29,004 bases of DNA from Deinococcus marmoris DSM 12784 (lineage in GTDB: Bacteria > Deinococcota > Deinococci > Deinococcales > Deinococcaceae): NCBI RefSeq assembly GCF_000701405.1, contig NZ_JNIV01000060.1, positions 1-29,004 on the forward strand. Reading direction: 5' to 3'. Below, piece after piece: positions 1 to 7,501 of the stretch; within the stretch, counting starts at the first letter, position 1, and the number at the start of each line of letters is the position of its first letter. The notes beneath the pieces are model-generated. The model worked only from the letters and a program-made list of their open reading frames with translations. It had not been told where the DNA came from and did not search any database. The position numbers were made by a program, and so were the translations under genes.

Positions 1-308
1 ACCGCCACCGTGTCCCAGGGCTGCCCACAGCCGCACTGCCCAGTGACCGGGAGCGTCCTGATTTCATCAGGATGCTCACTCATTTTGAGCGTCTTGCCGG
101 GATGGCCACGTTGCCCGCCAGAAGAGCGGTTGCTCTTCTGGCGCTCACTCTTGGGGACCCACGGTTTGTCCTGGCTGGGCGGTTGGCTAGAAGTTCGGCT
201 TGTGGCGGCAAGGCGAGCTTCCAGGGTCAGCAATCGCAGTTCAAGCTCGTCAAGGCGAGCTTGAAGGATCAGGCAATTGGGGCAAAGAGCGTTCTTGATG
301 CGCCTACT
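1..308 (-). CDS. IS66-family transposase, N-terminal part (partial)
   Basis: The minus-strand frame encodes the typical start of an IS66 transposase. There is a Cys pair (CPNC), a leucine-rich coiled-coil segment, the signature [11 protein letters not shown], then a basic stretch, [15 protein letters not shown], and the start of a zinc-finger (CGCG). The frame is open to the left edge, so the catalytic DDE part is outside the window. An in-frame TAG lies at 309-311, and no ATG, GTG or TTG occurs between it and the conserved CPNC segment. The true start is therefore unclear: it could use a rare codon, or the 5' end could be decayed. IS66 transposases move the element, often with helper genes tnpA and tnpB, which are not seen here. 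Confidence 0.75.
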
Positions 309-350
309 CTATCTGATTCCACTCCGCAAGTCCCCCTGCTGAGTAGTTAC
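1..350 (-). mobile_element. IS66-family insertion sequence, left part, truncated by window edge
   Basis: The transposase N-terminal region (see next entry) reads leftward out of the window. The outer end is placed at 350 because the minus strand there begins GTAACTACTC, and IS66-family ends usually begin GTAA. The 16 bases immediately outside (351-366) match, up to exactly this border, the start of a repeat found intact at 28870. The other end and the target duplication lie outside the window, so the boundary is an inference. Confidence 0.6.
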
Positions 351-366
351 CAAACGGAATCCGTAT
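351..366 (-). repeat. Fragment of the repeat seen at the right window end
   Basis: On the minus strand this reads ATACGGATTCCGTTTG, identical to the first 16 bases of the 135-bp element at 28870-29004. The match stops exactly where the IS66 end begins, which suggests that the IS landed inside a copy of this repeat. The remaining 148 bases up to the GH3 gene stop codon show no convincing gene. Confidence 0.5.
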
Positions 367-514
367 CAAGTTTGAAATCGCGGCTGTGGTTGCAGCCTGG
401 TATCTGGGCTCCTTGGCAGTATGGTCAGCGTACCTGCTGACCGGGGCGCAGCAACCTGGCCGGTGGTCCTCGAGGGTTCTATTCCAGACGGGCCAGCACA
501 CCCACCGCCCTCTG

Positions 515-1978
515 TCACTCGGTCAGACGAGACACCAGTGCCCGCAACTGTGCCGGGCGAAAACCATCGGTAATCAACGCTGGTAGCTCCAGTTCCACCG
601 CCACGTCGGGATTCCACAGCGCCAGATGCACCACCCGGCGTCCACTCAGGCCCCGCGCCAGTTGCCGGACTGCCTCGCCCACTTCCCAGCGTTCAGTGGT
701 GGCCAGGAGAATGGCCGCGTCTGGACATTCGGAGAGCAGAGCCGTCACGGCAGACAGGTCCTGACCGTCATGCAGGGCCAACCGTAGCCTCGGAAAAGCG
801 GACCGCAGTGCTTGCGCCAGTTCCTGACCGCCCAGACTGTCGCCGTATGGCCCGCCCAGTCCCGGTTGCCGGTGGGCAATCAGCACCACCGTCCCCTGAG
901 AATCCAATCTGGGCAGGTGGCCCAGACTGTGCAGACTGCGCTGAGCAATGCCAGTGGCCCAGGCATCATCGGTTTGCTGCTGTGCCAATGGATATGCCCT
1001 GGGGCGTCCAGGAAAGCGCCGTGCGGCCTGTTCCAGGCGTCCTACCGCTTCCATCACCCGCGCCGATGAGAGTTCACCCGCCTGAACGGCACGCTGGACC
1101 GCCTCCAGATGCTGGATATGAATGTCCAGACCACCGTGACCACAGACCAGCACGGCGTCTGCCCCAGCGCTCAGGGCCAGCGGCGCACCGTGTCCGTCCG
1201 GGTAGCGGTCCGCCACCGCCCGCATGTCCATCGCGTCAGTAACGATCACGCCGCCGTAGCCCCACTCCCGGCGCAGCAGGTCGTGCAGCACCGCGGGCGA
1301 GAGGGTGGCGGGATGTTCGGCGTCGATCTGCGGATACAGAATGTGCGCGGTCATGATGCTGCCCAGATTCACCCGGACGGCGGCGCGGAAGGGCAGCCAC
1401 TCCACCGCCTCCAGTTCGGCGCGGGACTTGTCCACCACGGGCAACGCCAGATGGCTGTCGGTGCGCGTGTCGCCGTGGCCGGGAAAATGTTTGACGGCGC
1501 TCAGCACACCCATTTCCTCGCTGCCCTGCGCCCAGGCGACGCCCAGTTCGGCCACCATGCGGGGGTCCGCGCCGAAGGACCGCTCACCGATCACCGGATT
1601 CAGCGGGTCCACGTTGACATCCAGACTGGGCGCGTAATTCCAGTTGATGCCCAGCTCGATCAGGCCACGGGCCGCCACCCGCCCGGCCTCGCGCGCCGCT
1701 TCGGCGTCACCCAGCCGTCCCAGAGCCTGTGGCGTGGGGGCATGCGGCACGTCCAGCCGCCGCAGCACCGCCCCACCTTCCTGATCGGTGGCGATAAGGG
1801 CGTCGTGGCCCAGTGCGCTGCGGATATCGGCCACCAGACGGGCCGTGCGCTCAGGCGTTGTGATGTTGCGCGCGAACAGACACACGCCGCCGAAACTGTG
1901 CTGGGCGAGAAAACGCCCCTGCTCTGGCGTCAGGTCCGGTCCCGGAAGGTCCACGATCAGGGTTCGGGCAGGATTCAC
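515..1978 (-). CDS. Glycoside hydrolase family 3 protein (NagZ-like beta-N-acetylhexosaminidase)
   Basis: This is a GH3 enzyme of the NagZ type, which releases N-acetylglucosamine (or a related sugar) from the non-reducing end of glycans or peptidoglycan fragments. Visible motifs from the chosen GTG start are the substrate-binding DQEGG near residue 65, the loop KHFPGHGDTRTDSH near 163 carrying the catalytic His-Asp pair of NagZ enzymes, and IVTDAMDM near 245 carrying the nucleophile Asp. At 487 residues it is longer than minimal NagZ (about 340). The extra C-terminal domain resembles that of Gram-positive GH3 hexosaminidases. No signal peptide is seen, so it probably acts in the cytoplasm on imported sugar. 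The TTG at 2002 is an alternative start but lacks a ribosome site. It lies 73 bases after the ABC permease gene and is probably the last gene of that operon. The exact substrate is not shown. Confidence 0.85.
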   Translation of the reverse strand: MNPARTLIVDLPGPDLTPEQGRFLAQHSFGGVCLFARNITTPERTARLVADIRSALGHDALIATDQEGGAVLRRLDVPHAPTPQALGRLGDAEAAREAGRVAARGLIELGINWNYAPSLDVNVDPLNPVIGERSFGADPRMVAELGVAWAQGSEEMGVLSAVKHFPGHGDTRTDSHLALPVVDKSRAELEAVEWLPFRAAVRVNLGSIMTAHILYPQIDAEHPATLSPAVLHDLLRREWGYGGVIVTDAMDMRAVADRYPDGHGAPLALSAGADAVLVCGHGGLDIHIQHLEAVQRAVQAGELSSARVMEAVGRLEQAARRFPGRPRAYPLAQQQTDDAWATGIAQRSLHSLGHLPRLDSQGTVVLIAHRQPGLGGPYGDSLGGQELAQALRSAFPRLRLALHDGQDLSAVTALLSECPDAAILLATTERWEVGEAVRQLARGLSGRRVVHLALWNPDVAVELELPALITDGFRPAQLRALVSRLTE

Positions 1979-2051
1979 TGGAGGCCACCGTGAACGGGGC
2001 AAAAGGGGAAGAAAACGTCCGCCCCTGCGGCCCTCAGACCCCTGGATGCCC

Positions 2052-2930
2052 TCATTTCACCGCTCCTTCCATGCCACGCATGAACAGCTTCTGCGCCGCC
2101 AGGAACACCAGCAGCACGGGAATCATCATGATGATCGAACCGGCGGCGATGTTGAAGGGATCGTAATTGAACTGGCCCTTGAGCTTCAACACCGCCACGC
2201 TCAGCGGTACGGCGTCGGGCGCACCTGACAGCGCCAGCATGGGCCAGAAATAGGCATTCCAGGTGCCCACCAGCGTGAAGATGCCCAGCGCAGCCAGCGA
2301 CGGCACGCTCAGCGGCAACATGATCCGGGTCAGGATGGTCAGCTCACCCGCGCCGTCCAGCCGGGCCGCCTCCAGCAGCGCCTGCGGAATGCTCAGAAAC
2401 GCCTGACGCATCAGGAAGATGCCAAAGGCCGCCGCCACGGTGGGCAGGACCACGCCCAGGTGCGTTCCCAGCAGCCCCATCTTCTTGAGGGTCAGCGTGT
2501 TGACGATAAAGGTGGTCTCGCCGGGCAGCACGAGGGTGGCAATGATCACGGCGAAGATGATGCCCTTGCCCGGAAAGCGGAAGCGGGCCAGTGGATACGC
2601 GGCCAGCGCCGACACCAGCAGCGTGCCGATGATGGTCATGCCCGTGATGGAGACGCTGTTCCAGATGTATTTGCCCAGGCTGAAGGTGCGGTACACGTCT
2701 GCAAAGTTGTGGAACGTGATGGCCTTCGGGAAAAGGCTGGCCGGGAAGTTGTAGATGCTGCCGCCCGCCGTCTTATCGGTCAGGGCAATCGCCAGCGTCC
2801 ACAGAAAGGGAAAGACCGCGAAGATCAGCACCGCGATCAGAAAGACGTAGCGCACGATGATGCGGCCCAGCTTGACGTTGCGGCGGCGCGGCGCGGCGGT
2901 CTGGGAGGGCGCGCGGACGACAAGACTCAT
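2052..2930 (-). CDS. Carbohydrate ABC transporter permease, MalG type (CUT1)
   Basis: This 292-residue inner-membrane permease has about six hydrophobic segments, beginning near residue 25 (YVFLIAVLIFAVFPFLWTL). It has the cytoplasmic EAA loop typical of binding-protein-dependent permeases (EAARLDGAGELTILTRIMLP, about residue 193). It forms a heterodimer with the product of the preceding gene. The start ATG overlaps the stop of that gene (ATGA, 2927-2930), so translation is coupled. The open frame continues upstream of this ATG, but that part is a shadow of the overlapping permease. No ATPase subunit is encoded nearby. CUT1 systems often share an MsmK/MalK-type ATPase encoded elsewhere. Confidence 0.92.
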   Translation of the reverse strand: MSLVVRAPSQTAAPRRRNVKLGRIIVRYVFLIAVLIFAVFPFLWTLAIALTDKTAGGSIYNFPASLFPKAITFHNFADVYRTFSLGKYIWNSVSITGMTIIGTLLVSALAAYPLARFRFPGKGIIFAVIIATLVLPGETTFIVNTLTLKKMGLLGTHLGVVLPTVAAAFGIFLMRQAFLSIPQALLEAARLDGAGELTILTRIMLPLSVPSLAALGIFTLVGTWNAYFWPMLALSGAPDAVPLSVAVLKLKGQFNYDPFNIAAGSIIMMIPVLLVFLAAQKLFMRGMEGAVK

Positions 2931-3886
2931 GATTCTCCCCCATCGCTTTCGCGGAACAGGCGGAAATTGACCACCGACAGCAGCAGCGCCACCACCGCCA
3001 CCACCAGTCCGGCGGCGCTCGCCAGACCGTAATCGAAGTTGAAGCCCTGGAACGCTTTGGAATACACGTACATCAGCGCCGTGTACGTGCTGTTCAGCGG
3101 GCCACCGTTGGTCAGCACCAGCACTTCCTCCAGCACGCGCAGCGCGGCGATGGTGGACAGCAGGCTGCACAGCAGGATGGTGGGTTTCATCAGTGGCACC
3201 GTGATGCTCCAGAAGCGTTTCCAGGAATTCGCGCCGTCCAGCACTGCCGCTTCCTCCAGCTCGGCGGGAATGCCCTGAAGCCCGGCCAGATACAGCACCA
3301 TGTAATAGCCGAAGCCGCGCCAGAAGGTCACCAGCATCACGGCCCAGAAGGCGGTCTGCTCGTTGTTCAGCCAGCCGAAGAAACTGCCCTCGGGGATGAG
3401 GCGGACCGCGCCCAGCGCCCAGTTCAGGGTGCCTTCCTTGTTGTACACCCAGTCCCACATCACGGCGGCCAGCGAGATACTGGTGACCACCGGGATGTAA
3501 TACGCGGCCCGGAAAAAGGCCATACCGGGCAGGTTCTTGTTGACCAGCACGGCCACCGACAGCGAGGCCAGTTGCAGCACGGGCACGATGACCAGGTATT
3601 TGACGCTGTTGCCCAGTGCGGTCAGGAACAGCGGATCGGCGGCCAGCGTGCGGAAGTTCTCCAGCCCGATCCATTTGGGAGCCAGCCCCTGGGCAAAGCG
3701 CGCCCCGCCGTACTCGGTAAAGCCCAGATACGAGCCGTAAGCCAGCGGATAAAAGGTGAACAGGGTCAGCAGAATCAGCGCTGGAGCCAGAAAGCCGTAG
3801 GACAACAGCGTGTCCCGCAGGGAATATCTGGCGCGCGGGGCATTGGGCTTTGGCGGCTTGATGCCGAGTGGCTGTGAACGGGCCAT
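2927..3886 (-). CDS. Carbohydrate ABC transporter permease, MalF type (CUT1)
   Basis: This 319-residue membrane protein has a basic, proline-rich N-terminus, then a first membrane segment (LLSYGFLAPALILLTLFTFY, about residues 28-47) and five more. The EAA loop reads EEAAVLDGANSWKRFWSITV near residue 212. It pairs with the MalG-type permease that overlaps its stop codon. The ribosome site AAGGAGGTGA (3891-3900) is a perfect anti-Shine-Dalgarno match ending four bases before the ATG, predicting strong translation. This fits a gene placed behind a likely attenuating terminator in the upstream gap. Confidence 0.92.
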   Translation of the reverse strand: MARSQPLGIKPPKPNAPRARYSLRDTLLSYGFLAPALILLTLFTFYPLAYGSYLGFTEYGGARFAQGLAPKWIGLENFRTLAADPLFLTALGNSVKYLVIVPVLQLASLSVAVLVNKNLPGMAFFRAAYYIPVVTSISLAAVMWDWVYNKEGTLNWALGAVRLIPEGSFFGWLNNEQTAFWAVMLVTFWRGFGYYMVLYLAGLQGIPAELEEAAVLDGANSWKRFWSITVPLMKPTILLCSLLSTIAALRVLEEVLVLTNGGPLNSTYTALMYVYSKAFQGFNFDYGLASAAGLVVAVVALLLSVVNFRLFRESDGGES

Positions 3887-4108
3887 GTCATCACCTCCTT
3901 CGGTGAAAAGTCATCGAGGGCTTCGCTCCCTCTCCCATCGTGGGTCACCCGCAGAGCTGCGGAGCCGGGGCCGGGGTTGGCGGCAAATTCAGCAACGAGG
4001 CTCGCATAAGGTCCTATCCAGAAAAGCAAGAACCCGCCCGTCGATTTCAGGGCGGGGACTGTGGCATTCAGAAGACGGCTGAGGACAGGATCAGCCGCCC
4101 GCCGAACC
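3887..4108 (-). other. Intergenic stem-loops between binding-protein and permease genes
   Basis: The 222-base gap holds two hairpins on the transcribed strand: a terminator-like one at 4033-4056 and a small one around 3916-3929 (GAGGG arms with a 7-base loop). Gaps of this kind in CUT1 operons commonly give more binding protein than permease. That role is inferred here. Confidence 0.5.
4033..4056 (-). terminator. Terminator-like hairpin after the sugar-binding protein gene
   Basis: On the minus strand a 7-bp stem CCCGCCC/GGGCGGG with a 10-base loop is followed by a T-rich tract (TTCTTGCTTTTC). It lies about 50 bases after the binding-protein stop codon and probably acts as a partial terminator, since the permeases follow on the same strand. 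Confidence 0.65.
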
Positions 4109-5380
4109 TCACTTCTTCATGTTGGCGTTCCAGAACTTCACGGAGTCGTCCAGCGCGGCCTTGGGGGTCTTCTTGCCCAGCAGCGCGGCCTCGATGTTGT
4201 CGCTGAAGTTCTTGTACAGATCATCGCTGTTGCCCGGAGCCTTGAAGCCGGGGTTGATAAAGCGGCCCGACGCGCCCACCAGGGCGGTGGCCTTGGCAAT
4301 CGGGTCGCTGGACGCCCCCTTGAACAGCGGATCGTTCTGCGCGGCAGCGGTGGTGGGAACAATCGGCACGATCTTGGCGAACGCAATCTGGTTGGCGTTG
4401 TTGGTGAAGTACGCGGCCAGTTTGGCGGCCTCGGCGGGGTGCTTGCTGGCCTGCGGAATGACCATGCCCATGCTGGTGCCGGTCTGGGTGTTGGCCTTGC
4501 CCAGCGGCGCGGTGGCCACCACCGTCTTGGCGTACAGGCTGGGGTTGGTGTCCTTGATGCGGTTCAGTGCCTGTGGGCCGCCCACGATCATGGCGACGCG
4601 GTTCTGTGCATACAGTTCGGTGGCAAGCTGGAAGGCTTCCTTGCGCAGCGCGTCCTCGGGGAAATAGCCGCCCTTAAACAGATCGACGTATTTCTGAAGG
4701 ATCGCCACGTGCGCCGGGCTGTTGAACGCCGCCTCACCCTTGGCGTTGTAGATCGGCAGACCGTCGGAGGAGAAGTAGCCCAGGAACGACGCGCCGCCCG
4801 GATCTTTCAGGGCCGGAACCCAGGCGTAGGCCCCGGTCTTGTCCTTAATGGTCTTGACCATGTTCAGCAGCTCGGTCATGTTCTTGGGGGCTTTCACGCC
4901 CGCCTTAGCCATCAGGTCCGGGTTGTACAGCAGCACGCCCTCATTCAGCGAGCCGTACCACGGATAGCCGTAGACCTTGCCGCCAATGGTGAAGTTGGCC
5001 AGCGTCTGCGGATAGAAGGTGGATTTGAGACTCGCCAGCGGCGTCAGCGCGTCCACATTCCGTAAAAAACCGTTCTGGGCAGCCTTGCCGGTCTCGTCGA
5101 TGTTGAGGTTCACCACGTCCGGGGCGCTCCCCAGGTTCACGCTGGCGATAAAGTCCTGCACCATGCTGTCCTGCTTGTCGAACCACTTGACTTTAATCGT
5201 GGGGTTGGCCTTTTCGAAGGCGGCGATGGTCTGCTTGATGTACGGATCGAATTTGGGGCTGAGATACCACGTCCAGAACGTGACTTCCGTGGGGGCCTGC
5301 GCGGCGGCGGGCGCGGAAACGGCGGTCAGGCCGAGGCCGAGGGTCAGGGCGAGCAGCGCAGTTTTGTGGAACTGTTTCAT
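4109..5380 (-). CDS. Sugar ABC transporter substrate-binding protein (family 1)
   Basis: This is an extracytoplasmic solute-binding protein of the family 1/MalE type that delivers a sugar to the two permeases encoded downstream. The N-terminus is a Sec signal peptide (KQF start, hydrophobic [14 protein letters not shown], cleavage after AAAQA). The mature protein starts with EVTFWTWYLSPKF, a common binding-protein beginning. It has the conserved GYPWYGS-like segment and the AYFTNNANQIAFAK segment near the C-terminus. No lipobox Cys is present. Two in-frame ATGs exist, at 5386 and 5380. The second is chosen because AGGAGG sits 7 bases before it but only 1 base before the first. It lies 42 bases after the regulator gene. 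The sugar is unknown, but GH3 and GH38 neighbours suggest amino-sugar- or mannose-containing glycans. Confidence 0.92.
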   Translation of the reverse strand: MKQFHKTALLALTLGLGLTAVSAPAAAQAPTEVTFWTWYLSPKFDPYIKQTIAAFEKANPTIKVKWFDKQDSMVQDFIASVNLGSAPDVVNLNIDETGKAAQNGFLRNVDALTPLASLKSTFYPQTLANFTIGGKVYGYPWYGSLNEGVLLYNPDLMAKAGVKAPKNMTELLNMVKTIKDKTGAYAWVPALKDPGGASFLGYFSSDGLPIYNAKGEAAFNSPAHVAILQKYVDLFKGGYFPEDALRKEAFQLATELYAQNRVAMIVGGPQALNRIKDTNPSLYAKTVVATAPLGKANTQTGTSMGMVIPQASKHPAEAAKLAAYFTNNANQIAFAKIVPIVPTTAAAQNDPLFKGASSDPIAKATALVGASGRFINPGFKAPGNSDDLYKNFSDNIEAALLGKKTPKAALDDSVKFWNANMKK

Positions 5381-5422
5381 GGGCATTCCTCCTGGGAAAG
5401 TGAGGGGGCGAATGGACGGACT

Positions 5423-6301
5423 TCAGTACTTTTTTTCCACGACACTTTCGGCAGTGACGCGCAGCATGGCGTTGGATTCGGGACGGTGGCCCAGAACAGC
5501 GGCGTACAGCACTTCCAGCAACATCACCTGACTGGTCAGGGTGTCCAGCACGGCGTCGGTGAGAGGATCTTCCTGGGCGGCGGTGAACAGCACCATGCCG
5601 GCGTGGCGCGTGATCGGGCTGCTGGCCCGGTGGGTGATCGCCACGGTGGCCACCCCGCACGACTGCGCCAGCTTCAGGTGCTGCACGGTGTCGATGGTGC
5701 TGCCTGAACTGCTCAGGCCGATCACCACCCCCCCACGCGGCAGTGTGCTGATGCTCACGGCAGCCAGATGTGGGTCGGTATACGCGCTGGCGGTGATGCC
5801 GATCCGCATCAGGCGGTGGGCGAAGAACTGCGCGATCAGGCCGCTGTTGCCCTGCCCCGTCAGGTCCACCCTGGGGGCGCGGGCCAGCAGCCGGGCCACG
5901 TCCTCCAGCATCACGGGATCGAGCAGGCGGGCGGTGTCGTCCAGCGTGCGCGCCGCCTGCTGGAACAACCGCTGGGTGGCCGTGGGCATGTCTGCGCCCA
6001 CCTGTTCCTGCGCCGTGCGCCCCCGCTGTTCGCGTCCGCCCAGATCGGCGGCCAGGGCAATCTTGAAGGCGTGAAATCCAGCGTAATCCAGCTTGCGGCA
6101 CAGCCGGGTGATCGTCGCCTCGGACACGCCCACGCTGGCGGCCACCTCGGTAATGGTCTGATGAACGGCGCTGTCGGCGTGTTGAATGACGTGTTCCGCC
6201 ACGCGGCGCAGGCTGGGCGAGAGGCTGTGGGCTTGGAGGCGAATGCGCCCGATGGCCCCACTGGACGGGGAACTGGGCAATGGAAATTGAAGCTGGGTCA
6301 T
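5423..6301 (-). CDS. RpiR/MurR-family transcriptional regulator
   Basis: This 292-residue sugar-phosphate-sensing regulator has an N-terminal RpiR helix-turn-helix domain (about residues 15-85; core ITEVAASVGVSEATITRLCR). A SIS phosphosugar-binding domain follows (about 120-270; VDLTGQGNSG and IGLSSSGSTIDTV are typical phosphate-binding loops). Family members repress or activate sugar-use genes and respond to a phosphorylated sugar. The ATG at 6301 is chosen because an AGGGGG ribosome site precedes it, and the open frame upstream of it lacks domain homology. It is the first gene of the sugar operon. Two operator-like palindromes lie 92 to 141 bases upstream, so autoregulation is likely. Confidence 0.9.
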   Translation of the reverse strand: MTQLQFPLPSSPSSGAIGRIRLQAHSLSPSLRRVAEHVIQHADSAVHQTITEVAASVGVSEATITRLCRKLDYAGFHAFKIALAADLGGREQRGRTAQEQVGADMPTATQRLFQQAARTLDDTARLLDPVMLEDVARLLARAPRVDLTGQGNSGLIAQFFAHRLMRIGITASAYTDPHLAAVSISTLPRGGVVIGLSSSGSTIDTVQHLKLAQSCGVATVAITHRASSPITRHAGMVLFTAAQEDPLTDAVLDTLTSQVMLLEVLYAAVLGHRPESNAMLRVTAESVVEKKY

Positions 6302-6383
6302 GGTGCTGGCCCCCTCTGACCGGGTCATGCCGACGTGTGGTGCAACTGGTTCAGCTCGAACGTTTGGATTTGGCTGTGTGGTC

Positions 6384-6412
6384 ACAGTACGCTTGAAAAT
6401 TATTTTTGTCAA
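6384..6412 (-). promoter_or_regulatory. Candidate promoter of the RpiR-sugar operon
   Basis: On the minus strand a perfect -35 box TTGACA (6407-6412) is followed after 17 bases by TACTGT (6384-6389), a weak -10. It points into the regulator gene. The -35 box lies inside the palindrome at 6393-6412, as expected for repressor control. Confidence 0.45.
6393..6412. promoter_or_regulatory. Operator-like palindrome 1 upstream of rpiR-type gene
   Basis: TTGAAAATTATTTTTGTCAA is an imperfect AT-rich palindrome. Its minus strand contains AATAATTTTCAA, sharing the core of the next site. It overlaps the candidate -35 box. RpiR-family operators are commonly AT-rich palindromes of this size, so the RpiR protein encoded next door is the likely ligand (inference). 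Confidence 0.55.
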
Positions 6413-6425
6413 CTTTTTGAAAATA

Positions 6426-6442
6426 CTGAGAATAATTTTCAG
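6426..6442. promoter_or_regulatory. Operator-like palindrome 2 upstream of rpiR-type gene
   Basis: CTGAGAATAATTTTCAG has 8-base arms with one mismatch around a central A. It lies 13 bases upstream of palindrome 1 relative to the operon and shares the core AATAATTTTCA with it. A third similar site lies before the mannosidase gene at 21843-21858. Confidence 0.6.
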
Positions 6443-6463
6443 AATGATCCAGGACGGACTCTC

Positions 6464-6468
6464 GCAAA
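6464..6468. repeat. Target-site duplication, left copy (GCAAA)
   Basis: GCAAA directly abuts the transposon terminal TGT at 6469. The identical five bases follow the terminal ACA at the right end. A five-base duplication is characteristic of Tn7/Mu-type DDE transposition. Confidence 0.9.
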
Positions 6469-6570
6469 TGTCGTTTGCCATTTGTTTTGAGACTGGCTTG
6501 CCATTCTGGTGAGATTACCGTTTGCCATGAGACTGGCGGGTGACTGTTTGCCATTTGCCATGAGACTGGC
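6469..6570. repeat. Transposon left end: terminal and internal transposase-binding-type repeats
   Basis: The terminal site is TGTCGTTTGCCATTTG plus TTTTGAGACTGG (6469-6496). Internal sites read GTTTGCCATGAGACTGGC at 6520-6537 and GTTTGCC-ATTTGCC-ATGAGACTGGC at 6546-6570. A degenerate site lies between them (about 6498-6515). The sites face the inverse copies at the right end, as TnsB sites do in Tn7. Confidence 0.88.
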
Positions 6571-6590
6571 GACAGGCCCCATAGTGGGTC

Positions 6591-7466
6591 ATGCTCCCTC
6601 TCTCCCTGCCAGGGCGCGTGCAACCTGAGCCGGATGAATTGCCTGAAGCCTGGATCGTCCGTCTCGCGGAGGCCAACCACTGCACCGTCCGCGTCCTCTT
6701 GAGGCATATAGGAGTTCACCAAAGCGACTTTTCCTTGAGAGACTGGGCAAACACCTGGCTCGCCCTTGAACGTGTGTCGGGCATCGGTCTGAACGATTTC
6801 CCGCGTGACCAGGACAACGCGCTCAGCAGGCTATACGGCGCAGCACTCATCAAGCACCGTTCCCACTCCATCCGCATCTGCCCGGAATGCTTCAAGACCC
6901 TATACCATCTGCCCTCTTGGACCAAGACCATCTACTCTTATGTGTGCGAGAAGCACGCCCTGATGCTGATTGGCACATGCCCGACGTGCAGACAGGAGCT
7001 GCGGTATCTCTTCAATCAAGTGGGCGTTTTTCTGCGCTGCCATCACTGTGCGACGCCTTACAGCATGATGACCTCAACTCCCGTCCCAGATGCCGCCGCG
7101 CGTTTCCAGCAGATGATCAACCGTTCAGCCACCAACCTGTCACTTGACCACGCTGCTTTCTTTGAGATCACGAACAGCAATGCGGCAAGCGCCTTATTTT
7201 TTGATGAGCTGCACAGGGGACATGAGCGGCGGCGTCCATTTGAGGGCAGAAGGAGAGCCGAGAGACGTTTCGTTGCTCTCGGCACTCTCGTTGGTGGGAC
7301 TGAAGATATTTACGCTGTCAGTCATCTCGTTTTTGCTTACTCGACGCAAACGAGGAAAATCAGTCTGCCGACGAACAACTATTTTCTTCGCCCATACCTG
7401 GAGGAAGTCGCGGAGAAGATTCACGATGCCCTTCATCTCCATCATGGACATAGACTGGGGAAATAG
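6591..7466 (+). CDS. TniQ-family protein, left-end copy (TniQ1)
   Basis: This 291-residue TniQ-domain protein carries paired zinc-binding motifs: C97/C100 (CPEC), C119/H122 (CEKH), C130/C133 (CPTC) and C150/C153 (CHHC). The N-terminal segment LPEAWIVRLAEANHCTVRVLL matches the usual TniQ opening (ES...RLA..N). In Tn7-like elements TniQ/TnsD proteins recognise the target, either directly by DNA binding or through a partner, and connect it to TnsC. It starts 122 bases inside the transposon end, separate from the tnsAB-C-tniQ operon, and the two TniQ proteins are clearly different in length. It may serve a second targeting route. It ends in a terminator hairpin. Confidence 0.85.
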   Translation: MLPLSLPGRVQPEPDELPEAWIVRLAEANHCTVRVLLRHIGVHQSDFSLRDWANTWLALERVSGIGLNDFPRDQDNALSRLYGAALIKHRSHSIRICPECFKTLYHLPSWTKTIYSYVCEKHALMLIGTCPTCRQELRYLFNQVGVFLRCHHCATPYSMMTSTPVPDAAARFQQMINRSATNLSLDHAAFFEITNSNAASALFFDELHRGHERRRPFEGRRRAERRFVALGTLVGGTEDIYAVSHLVFAYSTQTRKISLPTNNYFLRPYLEEVAEKIHDALHLHHGHRLGK

Positions 7467-7489
7467 GCCAGGACAAGCCTATTTCCCCG
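7458..7489. terminator. Bidirectional terminator between TniQ1 and lipoprotein gene
   Basis: A perfect 12-bp inverted repeat GGGGAAATAGGC/GCCTATTTCCCC with an 8-base loop lies between two convergent genes and includes the tniQ1 stop codon. T-tracts are short, so it is not a textbook intrinsic terminator. Confidence 0.65.
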
Positions 7490-7501
7490 CCCTTTCTGCT
7501 C

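Noticed and set aside
2931..3674. Upstream extension of the MalG-type permease frame
   Set aside because: The extension is an out-of-frame reading of the MalF-type gene; the ATG at 2930 with the ATGA overlap is the natural start.
4061..5065. Plus-strand frame of 334 codons
   Set aside because: It is a shadow of the sugar-binding protein gene, whose signal peptide and motifs are clear.
6469..6570. Repeated GTTTGCCATGAGACTGGC units considered as a CRISPR array
   Set aside because: The units are unevenly spaced, degenerate and mirrored at the other transposon end, which identifies them as transposase-binding repeats.
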